DNA of 64,000 nucleotides from Bradyrhizobium sp. 164. Lineage in GTDB: Bacteria; Pseudomonadota; Alphaproteobacteria; Rhizobiales; Xanthobacteraceae. The notes under the pieces are model-generated. The model searched no databases, was not told where the DNA came from, and saw only the letters and a list, made by a program, of their open reading frames with translations. The translations under genes were made by a program, and so were the position numbers. Within the stretch, counting starts at the first letter, position 1; each line of letters opens with the position of its first letter. Positions 43,361 through 51,508 of this stretch are shown in pieces. The stretch is from the NCBI RefSeq assembly GCF_023073715.1, contig NZ_JADPKA010000095.1:218701-282700 (forward strand), in the 5' to 3' direction.

Positions 43361-45730
43361 ATGCCTTCAGGCAGCGCAGATGCGCCGACCCAAAGTGATC
43401 TTGAGGCGGAGATCAGCGAGCTTTCAGCTGTTATTTCTCGCAATCCACATGACGCCAAGGCCCATCGCCGCCGAGGCCTCCTCAAAGCCCGATGTCAGAG
43501 ATACGACGATGCGCTGGCGGACTTGGAGCGCGCGCTGAAGCTCGCTCCCGACGATGGTCACACGTACGGCCTCAGAGCGCTGGTCTGGGAAAAGAAAGGC
43601 GACCGTGACCGCGCGCTCCGCGACTTTGATGAAGCGATCCGGCTGGCCCCGCGCGACGCGATCTTGTTCAGGTCCCATCGCGACCGCGTGCTGTCGGAGG
43701 GTCGCGCCGGGCCGATCGCGGGCGGCGACTTCAATCTCCTCAAGAATCCCTTCGTCCTCCTCGGACTGCCGCCCGACGCTGACCCCGCGGCGGTCAAGGA
43801 AGCGTACGAAGACGCGATCGAGGACGAGGCGGACCAGCCGGAGGTCCTGATGCGCGCGCAGCAGACGCTCTTGACGCCGAGGCTGCGGATCGAAGCCGAA
43901 GTCGGCGGCTTTCTCGATGTCGATCCGAGCCTGGCGACCCAGATCGTGTCCGATATCCGCTCGGGAAGGCCGATCGGCGAGATCAAGGAGCGTCTGACGC
44001 GCCTCCACTCCCTCCCGAGATCCAACGTCATCGCCCATTACGGCTCGGCGGGGCCGCTCGGACTCGATCACCTCTGTGATCTGATCGCGGCGCAGGCCGC
44101 AGTCGCTCCGGGCGCCGTGTGCGACGCCATCAACGATGTGCGCCAGGAGATCGCCTTGGGCCGCGTGGACCGCGACGTCGTCAGCGATGCGCTCTCCAAG
44201 CTGCTGGACCGGCAGACCAAGGCCGTGATCGAGGCCCTGGGCTTCGGCGACAAGGCTGTGGCTCTCTTCGATCTGTTCGTCTCGAGGATCGTCGCTGCCG
44301 GGGACAGCGCCGCGCTCTTCAGGCTCGACGTGTACGTCTCGATGTTCCGCCAAACCGTGGCTTCCGAACTCTCCAAACGCAGCGAGGCGATTGTCGCGGC
44401 CTGCGGCGAGATCCGCAAGAATCCGAAGCCAGATGCCGCGTACCGCAAACTCGACAAGGCGGTGCGTTTCTGGATGGCGCTGGTTCGGCCCGTCCAGACC
44501 TACGAAACTCACCGACAGCGCGAAGACGCAGCCACCCGAGAGATGTACGGGACCGTCCGGCAACTTGCGCTCGATCTTTCCAACGATCAACGCGAGTTCG
44601 AAGGCGCGGAAAAGGTCGTTGCCATCGCATCCGGTGTGTTCGGCCACCTGCCGCGCGCCGCGGACCAGATGGCCGAAGATACGAAACAACTGACCGAACT
44701 CCGCAACGACAAGCTGGCCGACGAGCTGCTCACGCCGCTGCTGCAGGCCTGCGAGCAGGCCAATAATTCGCACCGCACGATCGAAGGCGAACTGCTCAAG
44801 GCCGGTTTCGGCCGCGGGTCCGTCGGAAGCGTGAGATCCATCTTCGACAAGTTCGCAGCGGCTGTCGATGCGACCTCCAAATTGCCCTTCTCGGATGCGC
44901 CATGGCGCCTCGTCCGTTCTATCGCCATTTCGCTGAACAACGACTCGTCGTCGCCGCAAGCTGCGGACAGGATCATCCAGGGACTCCTCGACCACGCGGT
45001 TCATAAGCCGCCCTCGCCGGACATGCTCGCGATGCTCCGGGAAGACCAGCGCGCGGCCCGCAAGATCCTCGTCGAGAACGACCTGACGAAGAATCTGCAG
45101 GCGCAAAAGTGGAAGGAGACGGAGCAACTCGCGGAGAGGCTCCTCACGCTGGAAACCGACGAAGACAACTTGAACGCCGTGAGGACCATTCGGGATGCGG
45201 CGGCCGCCAAGCGCAAAGCCAACACCCGAGTCATGTGGTTCTGGGGCATCGTGGTCGTGGGCGGCGGGCTCTGGGCGATTCTTGCCAACGGGGGAGGTAC
45301 TTCGGGACCGCAGACGACCCAATACCGGCCGCCGCCCTCCTATTCCAACACGCAAACGTGGCCGCAAACGCCGGCCCCGTCTCAGACGGCTGCTCCGCCT
45401 CCGCAAAGAGCCGAAACAGCCGATACCAGCGAGACGATGCCGTCGGTCGGCACCGGTCTGGCGCTGACCCGGGCAAACATCCGCTACTGCGCATTCCAGC
45501 GCGTCCGGATCGAAGCCGCCCGCCCCCTTGTTCAAGCCGGCGTGCAGGGCCAGCGCTTCAGCACGGTGGTCGACGACTTCAATTCGCGCTGCAGCGACTA
45601 TCGCTATCGGCAGAGCGACAAGGATGCAGTCGATGCCGAGCTTCTCGGCAAACGGTACTCGCTGGAATCCGAGGGACGCGCTCTCGCGGCGTCGTGGCGA
45701 CCATCGGGTCCGCCGGGGACGCGGCGATGA
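43361..45730 (+). CDS. TPR protein with degenerate J-like segment and one membrane span
   Basis: 789 residues from the ATG at 43361, closely behind GAGGGGG; a GTG one codon earlier is possible. Residues 30-105 form two or three TPR units (QRYDDALADLERALKLAPDD, GDRDRALRDFDEAIRLAPRD). Residues about 129-157 (NPFVLLGLPPDADPAAVKEAYEDAIED) look like J-domain helices I-II, but the HPD needed to stimulate Hsp70 is absent. A long helical region follows. A single membrane span lies near 626-645 (VMWFWGIVVVGGGLWAILA), then a Pro/Gln-rich linker and a C-terminal domain with cysteines. Its ATGA overlap with the GrpE-like gene and the Hsp70 next to that suggest it is the co-chaperone or membrane anchor of a dedicated chaperone. 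Confidence 0.85.
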   Translation: MPSGSADAPTQSDLEAEISELSAVISRNPHDAKAHRRRGLLKARCQRYDDALADLERALKLAPDDGHTYGLRALVWEKKGDRDRALRDFDEAIRLAPRDAILFRSHRDRVLSEGRAGPIAGGDFNLLKNPFVLLGLPPDADPAAVKEAYEDAIEDEADQPEVLMRAQQTLLTPRLRIEAEVGGFLDVDPSLATQIVSDIRSGRPIGEIKERLTRLHSLPRSNVIAHYGSAGPLGLDHLCDLIAAQAAVAPGAVCDAINDVRQEIALGRVDRDVVSDALSKLLDRQTKAVIEALGFGDKAVALFDLFVSRIVAAGDSAALFRLDVYVSMFRQTVASELSKRSEAIVAACGEIRKNPKPDAAYRKLDKAVRFWMALVRPVQTYETHRQREDAATREMYGTVRQLALDLSNDQREFEGAEKVVAIASGVFGHLPRAADQMAEDTKQLTELRNDKLADELLTPLLQACEQANNSHRTIEGELLKAGFGRGSVGSVRSIFDKFAAAVDATSKLPFSDAPWRLVRSIAISLNNDSSSPQAADRIIQGLLDHAVHKPPSPDMLAMLREDQRAARKILVENDLTKNLQAQKWKETEQLAERLLTLETDEDNLNAVRTIRDAAAAKRKANTRVMWFWGIVVVGGGLWAILANGGGTSGPQTTQYRPPPSYSNTQTWPQTPAPSQTAAPPPQRAETADTSETMPSVGTGLALTRANIRYCAFQRVRIEAARPLVQAGVQGQRFSTVVDDFNSRCSDYRYRQSDKDAVDAELLGKRYSLESEGRALAASWRPSGPPGTRR

Positions 45731-46116
45731 GCGAGCAGGAAAGCATTGCGCGCGAACGAGGAACGATCATGACGGACGGCGGAGATACGATGGCGCGGCT
45801 CGCGGTCGAGTATTGGAAGCTTCTGCGCGTGCTGGAGCGGGCACTCGACAGCGTTCCCGAGGACCGGCGGGAGAGATACGCCTCGCAGGGGCGTTACGCG
45901 GCGGACCGCCTCGACGAGCTTCTTCGCGATCTGAAAATGTCGGTCCAGTCGTTCGACGGGATGGACTTCGAAGTCAACCTGCCGGTGTCCGCTGTCAACG
46001 GGGACGAATTTCAGGGACGCACCGACGTCGTGGTCGCCCGCACCATCGAGCCCGCCGTCATCGCGGACATGCGTCCCGTTCTGATGGGCAAGGTCTATCT
46101 GGCGAGCAAGGAGTGA
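45727..46116 (+). CDS. GrpE-like nucleotide exchange factor
   Basis: 129 residues from the ATG at 45727, whose ATGA overlaps the preceding stop; an ATG at 45769 is possible. Residues 20-75 are a helix as in GrpE (YWKLLRVLERALDSVPEDRRERYASQGRYAADRLDELLRDL). The C-terminus FDGMDFEVNLPVSAVN ... VVARTIEPAVIADMRPVLMGKVYLA follows the GrpE beta-domain pattern (GxxFDPxxHxAV ... V ... GY ... RVLRPAxVxVA). It is shorter than housekeeping GrpE (about 190). Located two bases before an Hsp70 gene, it most likely recycles that Hsp70. The assignment rests on pattern and context. Confidence 0.75.
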   Translation: MSEQESIARERGTIMTDGGDTMARLAVEYWKLLRVLERALDSVPEDRRERYASQGRYAADRLDELLRDLKMSVQSFDGMDFEVNLPVSAVNGDEFQGRTDVVVARTIEPAVIADMRPVLMGKVYLASKE

Positions 46117-46118
46117 GC

Positions 46119-48662
46119 ATGTATCTCGGCATCGATTTGGGAACGTCCAATTCGGCCATCGTCGGCAACGACGGTCGGGAATTGCGCCTCTATAAGACGG
46201 TGGACGGATCGGACGTGCTTCCGAGCGCGATCATGATCGACCGCCGGGGCGGAATGTTCGTTGGAAAGCGGGCCTACGAGCAGGATGCCTTCTCGCCGGA
46301 GAACGTGGGCAAGAAGTTCAAGCGTCTCATGGGCACCTCAAGCCCCATCGAATTCAAGAGCGCGGACCGGTCGATGAGCGCCGAGGAGGCGAGCGCCGAA
46401 GTGCTCAAGACGCTCCTGGCGCAGGCCAAGCTGGCGGCAGGTCAGTTCGATCTGGAGGGCACCGTCATCACGATCCCGGCGGCGTTCAACCAGATGCAGT
46501 GCGAAGCGACCATGCGGGCGGCCCAGACCGCCGGCATCGGGCGCGTCGGCCTGGTCCAGGAACCGATCGCAGCCGCGATGGCATCGATCGCCGATCGTCA
46601 GCGACGCAACTCGGCGCTGAAGGACGGTCAATTCCTCGTCTACGATCTGGGAGGAGGCACCTTCGACGTCGCCATCGTGCAGAGCGTCGGCGGCACGATC
46701 AACGTCGTGGGTCACGGCGGCATCAACATGCTCGGCGGCACCGACTTCGACCGGCGCGTCGTGAACGAGATCGTCCGGCCCTGGCTCATGGACCAGTTCG
46801 ACCTTCCGCACGACCTGCAGAAGGATCCGATCTATCAGCGCGTGCTCCGGATCGCGGCATTCTATGCGGAGAAGGCCAAGATCGAACTGTCGGCGCAGCC
46901 CTCCACGCGCATTTCCGCCGACGAAAGCCAATTGTCGTCCCGCGACCTGGCCGGGAAGGAAATCTACCTCGACATTCCGTTCGACCAAAGGCAGCTCGAG
47001 GATCTGGTCTCCGATCAGGTTGACCGATCGATCGACGCGTGCCGGAAGCTGCTCAAGGAGAACGGCTACCAGAGCGGCGACATCGATCGCGTCGTGTTCA
47101 TCGGCGGTCCGACCCGCATGCCCATCGTGCGTTCGCGTGTGCCGGAACAGCTGGGGATCGCCGGAGACCTCGATTCCGATCCGATGACCGCGGTCGCGTT
47201 CGGTGCCGCGATCTTCGCCGAGAGCCGCGACTGGTCCGGCGAAGCGGTGACTGCCAAACCGACGCGGGCGACGGCCAAGGCGGGCGGGGCCGTCAAGATC
47301 GAATACGGGTATCCCGAGCGCACATCGGATGCGCGGATCCGGATACGGGTCAGGCCGCAGCCGGAAGCGCAAGGCAAAGGCTATCGCCTCCAGATCGATA
47401 GCGACATGGGTTGGACCAGCGGGCAGCTGCCCCTCGACGGCACAACCTCGGTAAACGACGTGCCCGTCGCGCGCCGGGGCGACAACCAGTTCCGGGTGAT
47501 GGTCTTCGACCGATCCGGAAATGTCGTGCAGGAGGCCGAAACCAGACTCGTGGTGAAGCGCACGGACGCATCGTCTTCGGGTACACCAATCACCCACACC
47601 ATCGCCGTCAAGGTGGTCGTCGACGAAGGTGGAATCCCCAAGAATACGCTCCACGAACTGGTAGCGAAGGGACAATCGATTCCGGCGAGCGGCACGGAGA
47701 CCTACCGGGCCGCGAACGATCTGAAGGGCGGAGAGAAGGCTGGGCTCGATTTCGAGGTCTACCAGATGGAAGCGGGCGTGACCGATCCGGCCCTCAACCT
47801 CCATGTCGGTAGCTTCCGCGTGGAGAGCTCCCAGCTGGAGATCGGCGACATAATCCGTCGCGGCGACGTTGTCCGCGTGCACTGGAATCTCGACGAGAAC
47901 GGCCTCCTGAACTGCGCGCTCGAAGTGCCCTCGATCGGGCGCCGCTTCGACACCGGCAAGATGTTCACCGATCACGGGGCCAGGAAGAGCTTCGAAGGGC
48001 AGGAAGGTGAGGAGCTCGCCAACTCCGTCCTCGACACGACCGCGACCGAACTCGAAGAACTCGAGCGCGCCCTAGGTGCGAAGCGCAGCGCCGAGACGGA
48101 GGAACTGAACCGGCGGCTGGACGAACAACGCGAGACCCTGAGGACCTCTTTCGAAGCGGACACGCGCCGATCGATCGCCGAGGAAGGCCGCGCCATCAGG
48201 CAGGAAATCTCCCGCATCAAGAATCGCCCCGAAAACGTGGGCGCCGTTCTGACGGAAGAGACGGATCGTCTGGTCCAGGACTACGCTTCCATCGTCCGGC
48301 CCCACGCGCCCAAATCCACGAATGATCGGTTCGACGCCCTGCTCACGCAGGTTCGGGAGGCGCTTCGCCATGGTCGGCCCGACGACGCGCGTAAGTCGCA
48401 CTCTGAGATGTTCGCGATCTTCATCAACGGCGCCAAGGAGCATCCGGGCTTTCAGGTCGACTTGTTCCTCGCCTTCTCCCGCGAACGCCACCTGGCCATC
48501 GACAAGGCGTTGCACGAGAGGCTGGTCGCCGACGGACAGGCCTGCATCGACCGAAACGATCTGGACGGATTGCGCCGGACCATCGGACGAATCCTCGAGA
48601 ACCAGATACCGACCACAGCCAGGAACGCGGCCAGCGCGGCTTTGGCCGGCCTGATGAAGTAG
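46119..48662 (+). CDS. Hsp70-family chaperone with extended C-terminus
   Basis: 847 residues, longer than DnaK (about 640). The nucleotide domain (1-370) is intact: phosphate loop 1 LGIDLGTSNSAI at 3-14, phosphate loop 2 DLGGGTFDVA at 176-185, and the adenosine motif FIGGPTRMP at 327-335. Residues 380-600 are a beta-rich part that does not look like standard DnaK substrate-binding sequence. From 640 a long charged helical region (TATELEELERALGAKRSAETEELNRRL ...) ends the protein. Flanked by GrpE-like and AAA+ genes with gaps of 2 and 1 bases, it is the core of the operon. It probably holds or senses a client and controls downstream effectors; that is inference. Confidence 0.93.
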   Translation: MYLGIDLGTSNSAIVGNDGRELRLYKTVDGSDVLPSAIMIDRRGGMFVGKRAYEQDAFSPENVGKKFKRLMGTSSPIEFKSADRSMSAEEASAEVLKTLLAQAKLAAGQFDLEGTVITIPAAFNQMQCEATMRAAQTAGIGRVGLVQEPIAAAMASIADRQRRNSALKDGQFLVYDLGGGTFDVAIVQSVGGTINVVGHGGINMLGGTDFDRRVVNEIVRPWLMDQFDLPHDLQKDPIYQRVLRIAAFYAEKAKIELSAQPSTRISADESQLSSRDLAGKEIYLDIPFDQRQLEDLVSDQVDRSIDACRKLLKENGYQSGDIDRVVFIGGPTRMPIVRSRVPEQLGIAGDLDSDPMTAVAFGAAIFAESRDWSGEAVTAKPTRATAKAGGAVKIEYGYPERTSDARIRIRVRPQPEAQGKGYRLQIDSDMGWTSGQLPLDGTTSVNDVPVARRGDNQFRVMVFDRSGNVVQEAETRLVVKRTDASSSGTPITHTIAVKVVVDEGGIPKNTLHELVAKGQSIPASGTETYRAANDLKGGEKAGLDFEVYQMEAGVTDPALNLHVGSFRVESSQLEIGDIIRRGDVVRVHWNLDENGLLNCALEVPSIGRRFDTGKMFTDHGARKSFEGQEGEELANSVLDTTATELEELERALGAKRSAETEELNRRLDEQRETLRTSFEADTRRSIAEEGRAIRQEISRIKNRPENVGAVLTEETDRLVQDYASIVRPHAPKSTNDRFDALLTQVREALRHGRPDDARKSHSEMFAIFINGAKEHPGFQVDLFLAFSRERHLAIDKALHERLVADGQACIDRNDLDGLRRTIGRILENQIPTTARNAASAALAGLMK

Positions 48663-48663
48663 C

Positions 48664-49995
48664 ATGACCGGCTTTCCTTGGTTTCCGATCGGTCACAAGC
48701 TCGTATCGGGCACCGTCGGCAGGCTCCGGGCGGAAGGGCCAGGCTATCAGGTGCTGCAGGAGCAAGCCGGCGACGCTCTCATCCTGGCCCTCGCCGGCGG
48801 CGAGTCGGCCGCGGATGACGCCGGCCGGATAGACGGCGCTTCGCGGTTCGACGAGGTCGAGTTCGGCGGCCGTCGCTTCCTGACCACGCGGGTGGCGAAG
48901 TCCTCCGAGCCCGTGCCGTTGCTGCACTGGCCGAAGCGCTTCGGACTGCCTACGACCAGCGACGTCAGAGCCCTCGGTGGGGCGATAGCCGGCATGCGCC
49001 GGCGCGCTCCGCAGGCCGAGGTGGCGAGCGCTCTGTTTCTGCCCGCGTTGGAGGTCTGCCTGCCGGTGAAGGATGCCGACGGAGCGGAAGACATGAGGCA
49101 GGTCGCCGCGCAGATACTTACGGCTTCGCAGGCATCCGCCCTCGACGTCGGATCGGTACGTGGCGCCAATCCTTGGGTCTCTTCCGACGACATCGCCTTC
49201 TTCCTCGCTGCTTTGGACGTCTCCGAGCTCGCGGAGCCGGTCGCCCCCGAAGCCTTCGCTCTGCCCGGTCGCCCAGCTCTCGAGGCGTTCTTTCGCGAAT
49301 ACGTCATCGAGCCGAGCGCCGATCCCGACAGGTACCAGGCGCTGAGGGTGCAGTTGCCGAACGGAATCCTGCTCTACGGACCGCCCGGATCGGGCAAGAC
49401 CCATGCGGTGGATACGCTGGTCGCCGCGTTGCGTCGGCCCACGTTCAGGCTGGATCTCGGGGAAGTGGGAAGCCCCTTCATCCATCAGACGACCGTCGCG
49501 ATGCGGCAGGCCTTCGAACAGGCCAAGCGCAGCGCCCCATCGCTGCTCGTCCTGGAGGAGATCGACGCCGTCGCATCGGCGCGGGGGCCGATGACCCAGG
49601 ACCACAAGGTCGAGGAACTGACCGAGATCCTCAGAATGATCGAAGCGGCCGCCAAGAACGGCGTCCTGGTGCTGGCGACGACGAACAGGAAGGAGGCGCT
49701 CGATCCCGCCGTCTTGAGAACCGGACGGTTCGACCACTCTGTGCTCGTCGACTACCCCAAAAAGGAGGAAGTCGAGCTCGCGCTGCAAGGCATGCTGAAG
49801 GAGCGACCGCATGATCCGCTAGACCTGTCGGAGACGAGCCGCGCGTTGGCTGGACGCCCGATGAGCGATGCCGCTTGGGTCGTGAACGAAGCCGCGCGGC
49901 TCACCGCACGCGCCAAACAGGACAGGATCAGCGAGGCGTTCCTTCACGGAGCCTTGAGGCGCCTTCAGGCAGGCGATCGACCAGAAACCGGATGA
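48664..49995 (+). CDS. AAA+ ATPase (classic AAA clade)
   Basis: 443 residues. N-terminal about 200 residues are a specific domain without recognised family. The ATPase has Walker A GPPGSGKT at 239-246, Walker B LLVLEEID near 295-302, sensor 1 LATTNR and the arginine-finger segment of the SRH (DPAVLRTGRFDH). This is the arrangement of unfoldase-type AAA proteins such as FtsH/Cdc48. One base separates it from the Hsp70 stop, so they are translationally linked. It may remodel proteins held by the Hsp70. Confidence 0.93.
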   Translation: MTGFPWFPIGHKLVSGTVGRLRAEGPGYQVLQEQAGDALILALAGGESAADDAGRIDGASRFDEVEFGGRRFLTTRVAKSSEPVPLLHWPKRFGLPTTSDVRALGGAIAGMRRRAPQAEVASALFLPALEVCLPVKDADGAEDMRQVAAQILTASQASALDVGSVRGANPWVSSDDIAFFLAALDVSELAEPVAPEAFALPGRPALEAFFREYVIEPSADPDRYQALRVQLPNGILLYGPPGSGKTHAVDTLVAALRRPTFRLDLGEVGSPFIHQTTVAMRQAFEQAKRSAPSLLVLEEIDAVASARGPMTQDHKVEELTEILRMIEAAAKNGVLVLATTNRKEALDPAVLRTGRFDHSVLVDYPKKEEVELALQGMLKERPHDPLDLSETSRALAGRPMSDAAWVVNEAARLTARAKQDRISEAFLHGALRRLQAGDRPETG

Positions 49996-50139
49996 GACGG
50001 GCCGGTCGGCGACTGCGGCGCGGACAGCGCCACTCGCCGAAGTTGGTGTCGCTAATTTCTGAAAGCTGGGGTAATGGTCCCTCCGAACGGTCTCGGGACG
50101 CGTGCGACGTCCCATCGGACTTGAAGCGCCAGAGGATGC

Positions 50140-51507
50140 ATGGCCTGGAAATGCCCAGACATCGTGGTCGTCGTACCGGGTCTAATCGGCTCCGTCCTCT
50201 CGAAGGACGGAAAAGAGCTCTGGGGAACGTCCCCGGGCGCCTTGTGGCGGACGATTGCGGGAGGAGCCATCGACCGGCTCGCGCTGGAGGGCGCGGACGA
50301 CGAACGGGACGATCTCGGCGACGGGGTCGAAGCCACATCGCTGGTCGCGAACGTCGAGATGGTCCCGGGGCTGTGGAAGCAGGGCGGCTACTCCATCCTC
50401 GCCAGGAAACTGGTCGGTGGCATGAACCTCGTCGGCGGCGAGAACTATTTCGAGTTTCCGTACGACTGGCGCCGCAGCAACCGGGTTTCCGCCCGGAAGC
50501 TCTCGGCGTGCGTGCGAACATGGCTGGTCTCCTGGAAGGAGAAGAGCGGCAACCAAGACGCCAAGGTGGTCTTCATCGTCCATTCCATGGGAGGGCTGGT
50601 CGCGCGGTACCATATCGAATGCCTCGATGGCTGGAAGACGACGCGGTCGCTGATCAGCTTCGGCACGCCGTACAGGGGCTCGGGCAACGCCTTGGGCTTC
50701 CTCTGCAACGGGTTCGCCTGGAACATCGGCCCGCTCAAGGCCTTCGACGGGACGAATGCCATCCGCTCGTTCGATTCCGTCTATCAGTTGCTTCCTACAT
50801 ATCCCTTCGTCGACGCCGGCGGGGTGCATCTGAAGCGCGTGTCGGAGCTCGACCTTCCGAACCTCGACCGGGGCCGCGCGACGCGCGCCCGCGCCTTCCA
50901 CGACGAGATCGCTGAGGCGCAGGAGCGCAACAGGAGGGCGGACGGATACGCCACGACCGTCAGGCCCATCGTCGGCATCGAACAACCCACTTTCCAATCT
51001 GCAAGGCTCGACGGCGGAACGCTGTCGCTTCTGACGAGCCACGAAGGCGAGGATGCCAAGGGCGACCAGACCGTTCCGCGCGTGTCGGCCATCCCGTACG
51101 AAGTCGGCCAGGAGGCCGCGATCTACATCGCCAACACCCATTCGGCGCTTCAGAGCGACGACACGTCCGACGCCCAGATTCGCGGAATCCTGACGGAGCC
51201 CGCGATCGACCTGCGGAAGTTTAGGGCGGAGGCGGGCCAGCTCGGTAGGGTCGGCCTGCATCTGGACGACGCGTATTCGTCCACGGGACCGGTCGCCATC
51301 GAGGCGACGGCGAGCACGTACGTGCAGAGGATCAAGGCTTCCGTCCGCCGCCTGGACGCTCCCGGCGATGCGGCGGGCATCGTGCTGTGGCCGTCGGACG
51401 GCCGCTACAGGAAGGATCTGAAGCTGCCTGCCGGCCTGTACCGCTTCGACACGCAGCAGGAGGGACTGCATCCCGCAAGCGACGTCTTCCTGGTCGCGGA
51501 CGCGTGA
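50140..51507 (+). CDS. LCAT-like alpha/beta hydrolase (phospholipase/acyltransferase family)
   Basis: 455 residues. It starts DIVVVVPGLIGSVLSKDGKELWG, the N-terminal motif of lecithin:cholesterol acyltransferase-like lipases, and continues with FPYDWRRSN. The triad is visible: nucleophile S149 in IVHSMGGLVARYH, acid D309 in GDQTVP, and base H334 in NTHSAL. The last about 120 residues are a beta-rich extra domain. There is no signal peptide, so it acts in the cytosol or on the inner leaflet, as expected of a toxic effector lipase. 144 bases separate it from the AAA+ gene, and the CHAT gene starts one base after its stop. Confidence 0.88.
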   Translation: MAWKCPDIVVVVPGLIGSVLSKDGKELWGTSPGALWRTIAGGAIDRLALEGADDERDDLGDGVEATSLVANVEMVPGLWKQGGYSILARKLVGGMNLVGGENYFEFPYDWRRSNRVSARKLSACVRTWLVSWKEKSGNQDAKVVFIVHSMGGLVARYHIECLDGWKTTRSLISFGTPYRGSGNALGFLCNGFAWNIGPLKAFDGTNAIRSFDSVYQLLPTYPFVDAGGVHLKRVSELDLPNLDRGRATRARAFHDEIAEAQERNRRADGYATTVRPIVGIEQPTFQSARLDGGTLSLLTSHEGEDAKGDQTVPRVSAIPYEVGQEAAIYIANTHSALQSDDTSDAQIRGILTEPAIDLRKFRAEAGQLGRVGLHLDDAYSSTGPVAIEATASTYVQRIKASVRRLDAPGDAAGIVLWPSDGRYRKDLKLPAGLYRFDTQQEGLHPASDVFLVADA

Positions 51508-51508
51508 G

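Noticed and set aside
43424..45535. Long - strand open frame opposite the J/TPR gene
   Set aside because: Antisense shadow of a coding gene with no domain and no ribosome site; the same holds for long frames opposite hisD, the Hsp70 and the subtilase.
48664..49995. AAA+ ATPase as an FtsH protease
   Set aside because: No HEXXH zinc site and no membrane spans; it is only the ATPase part.
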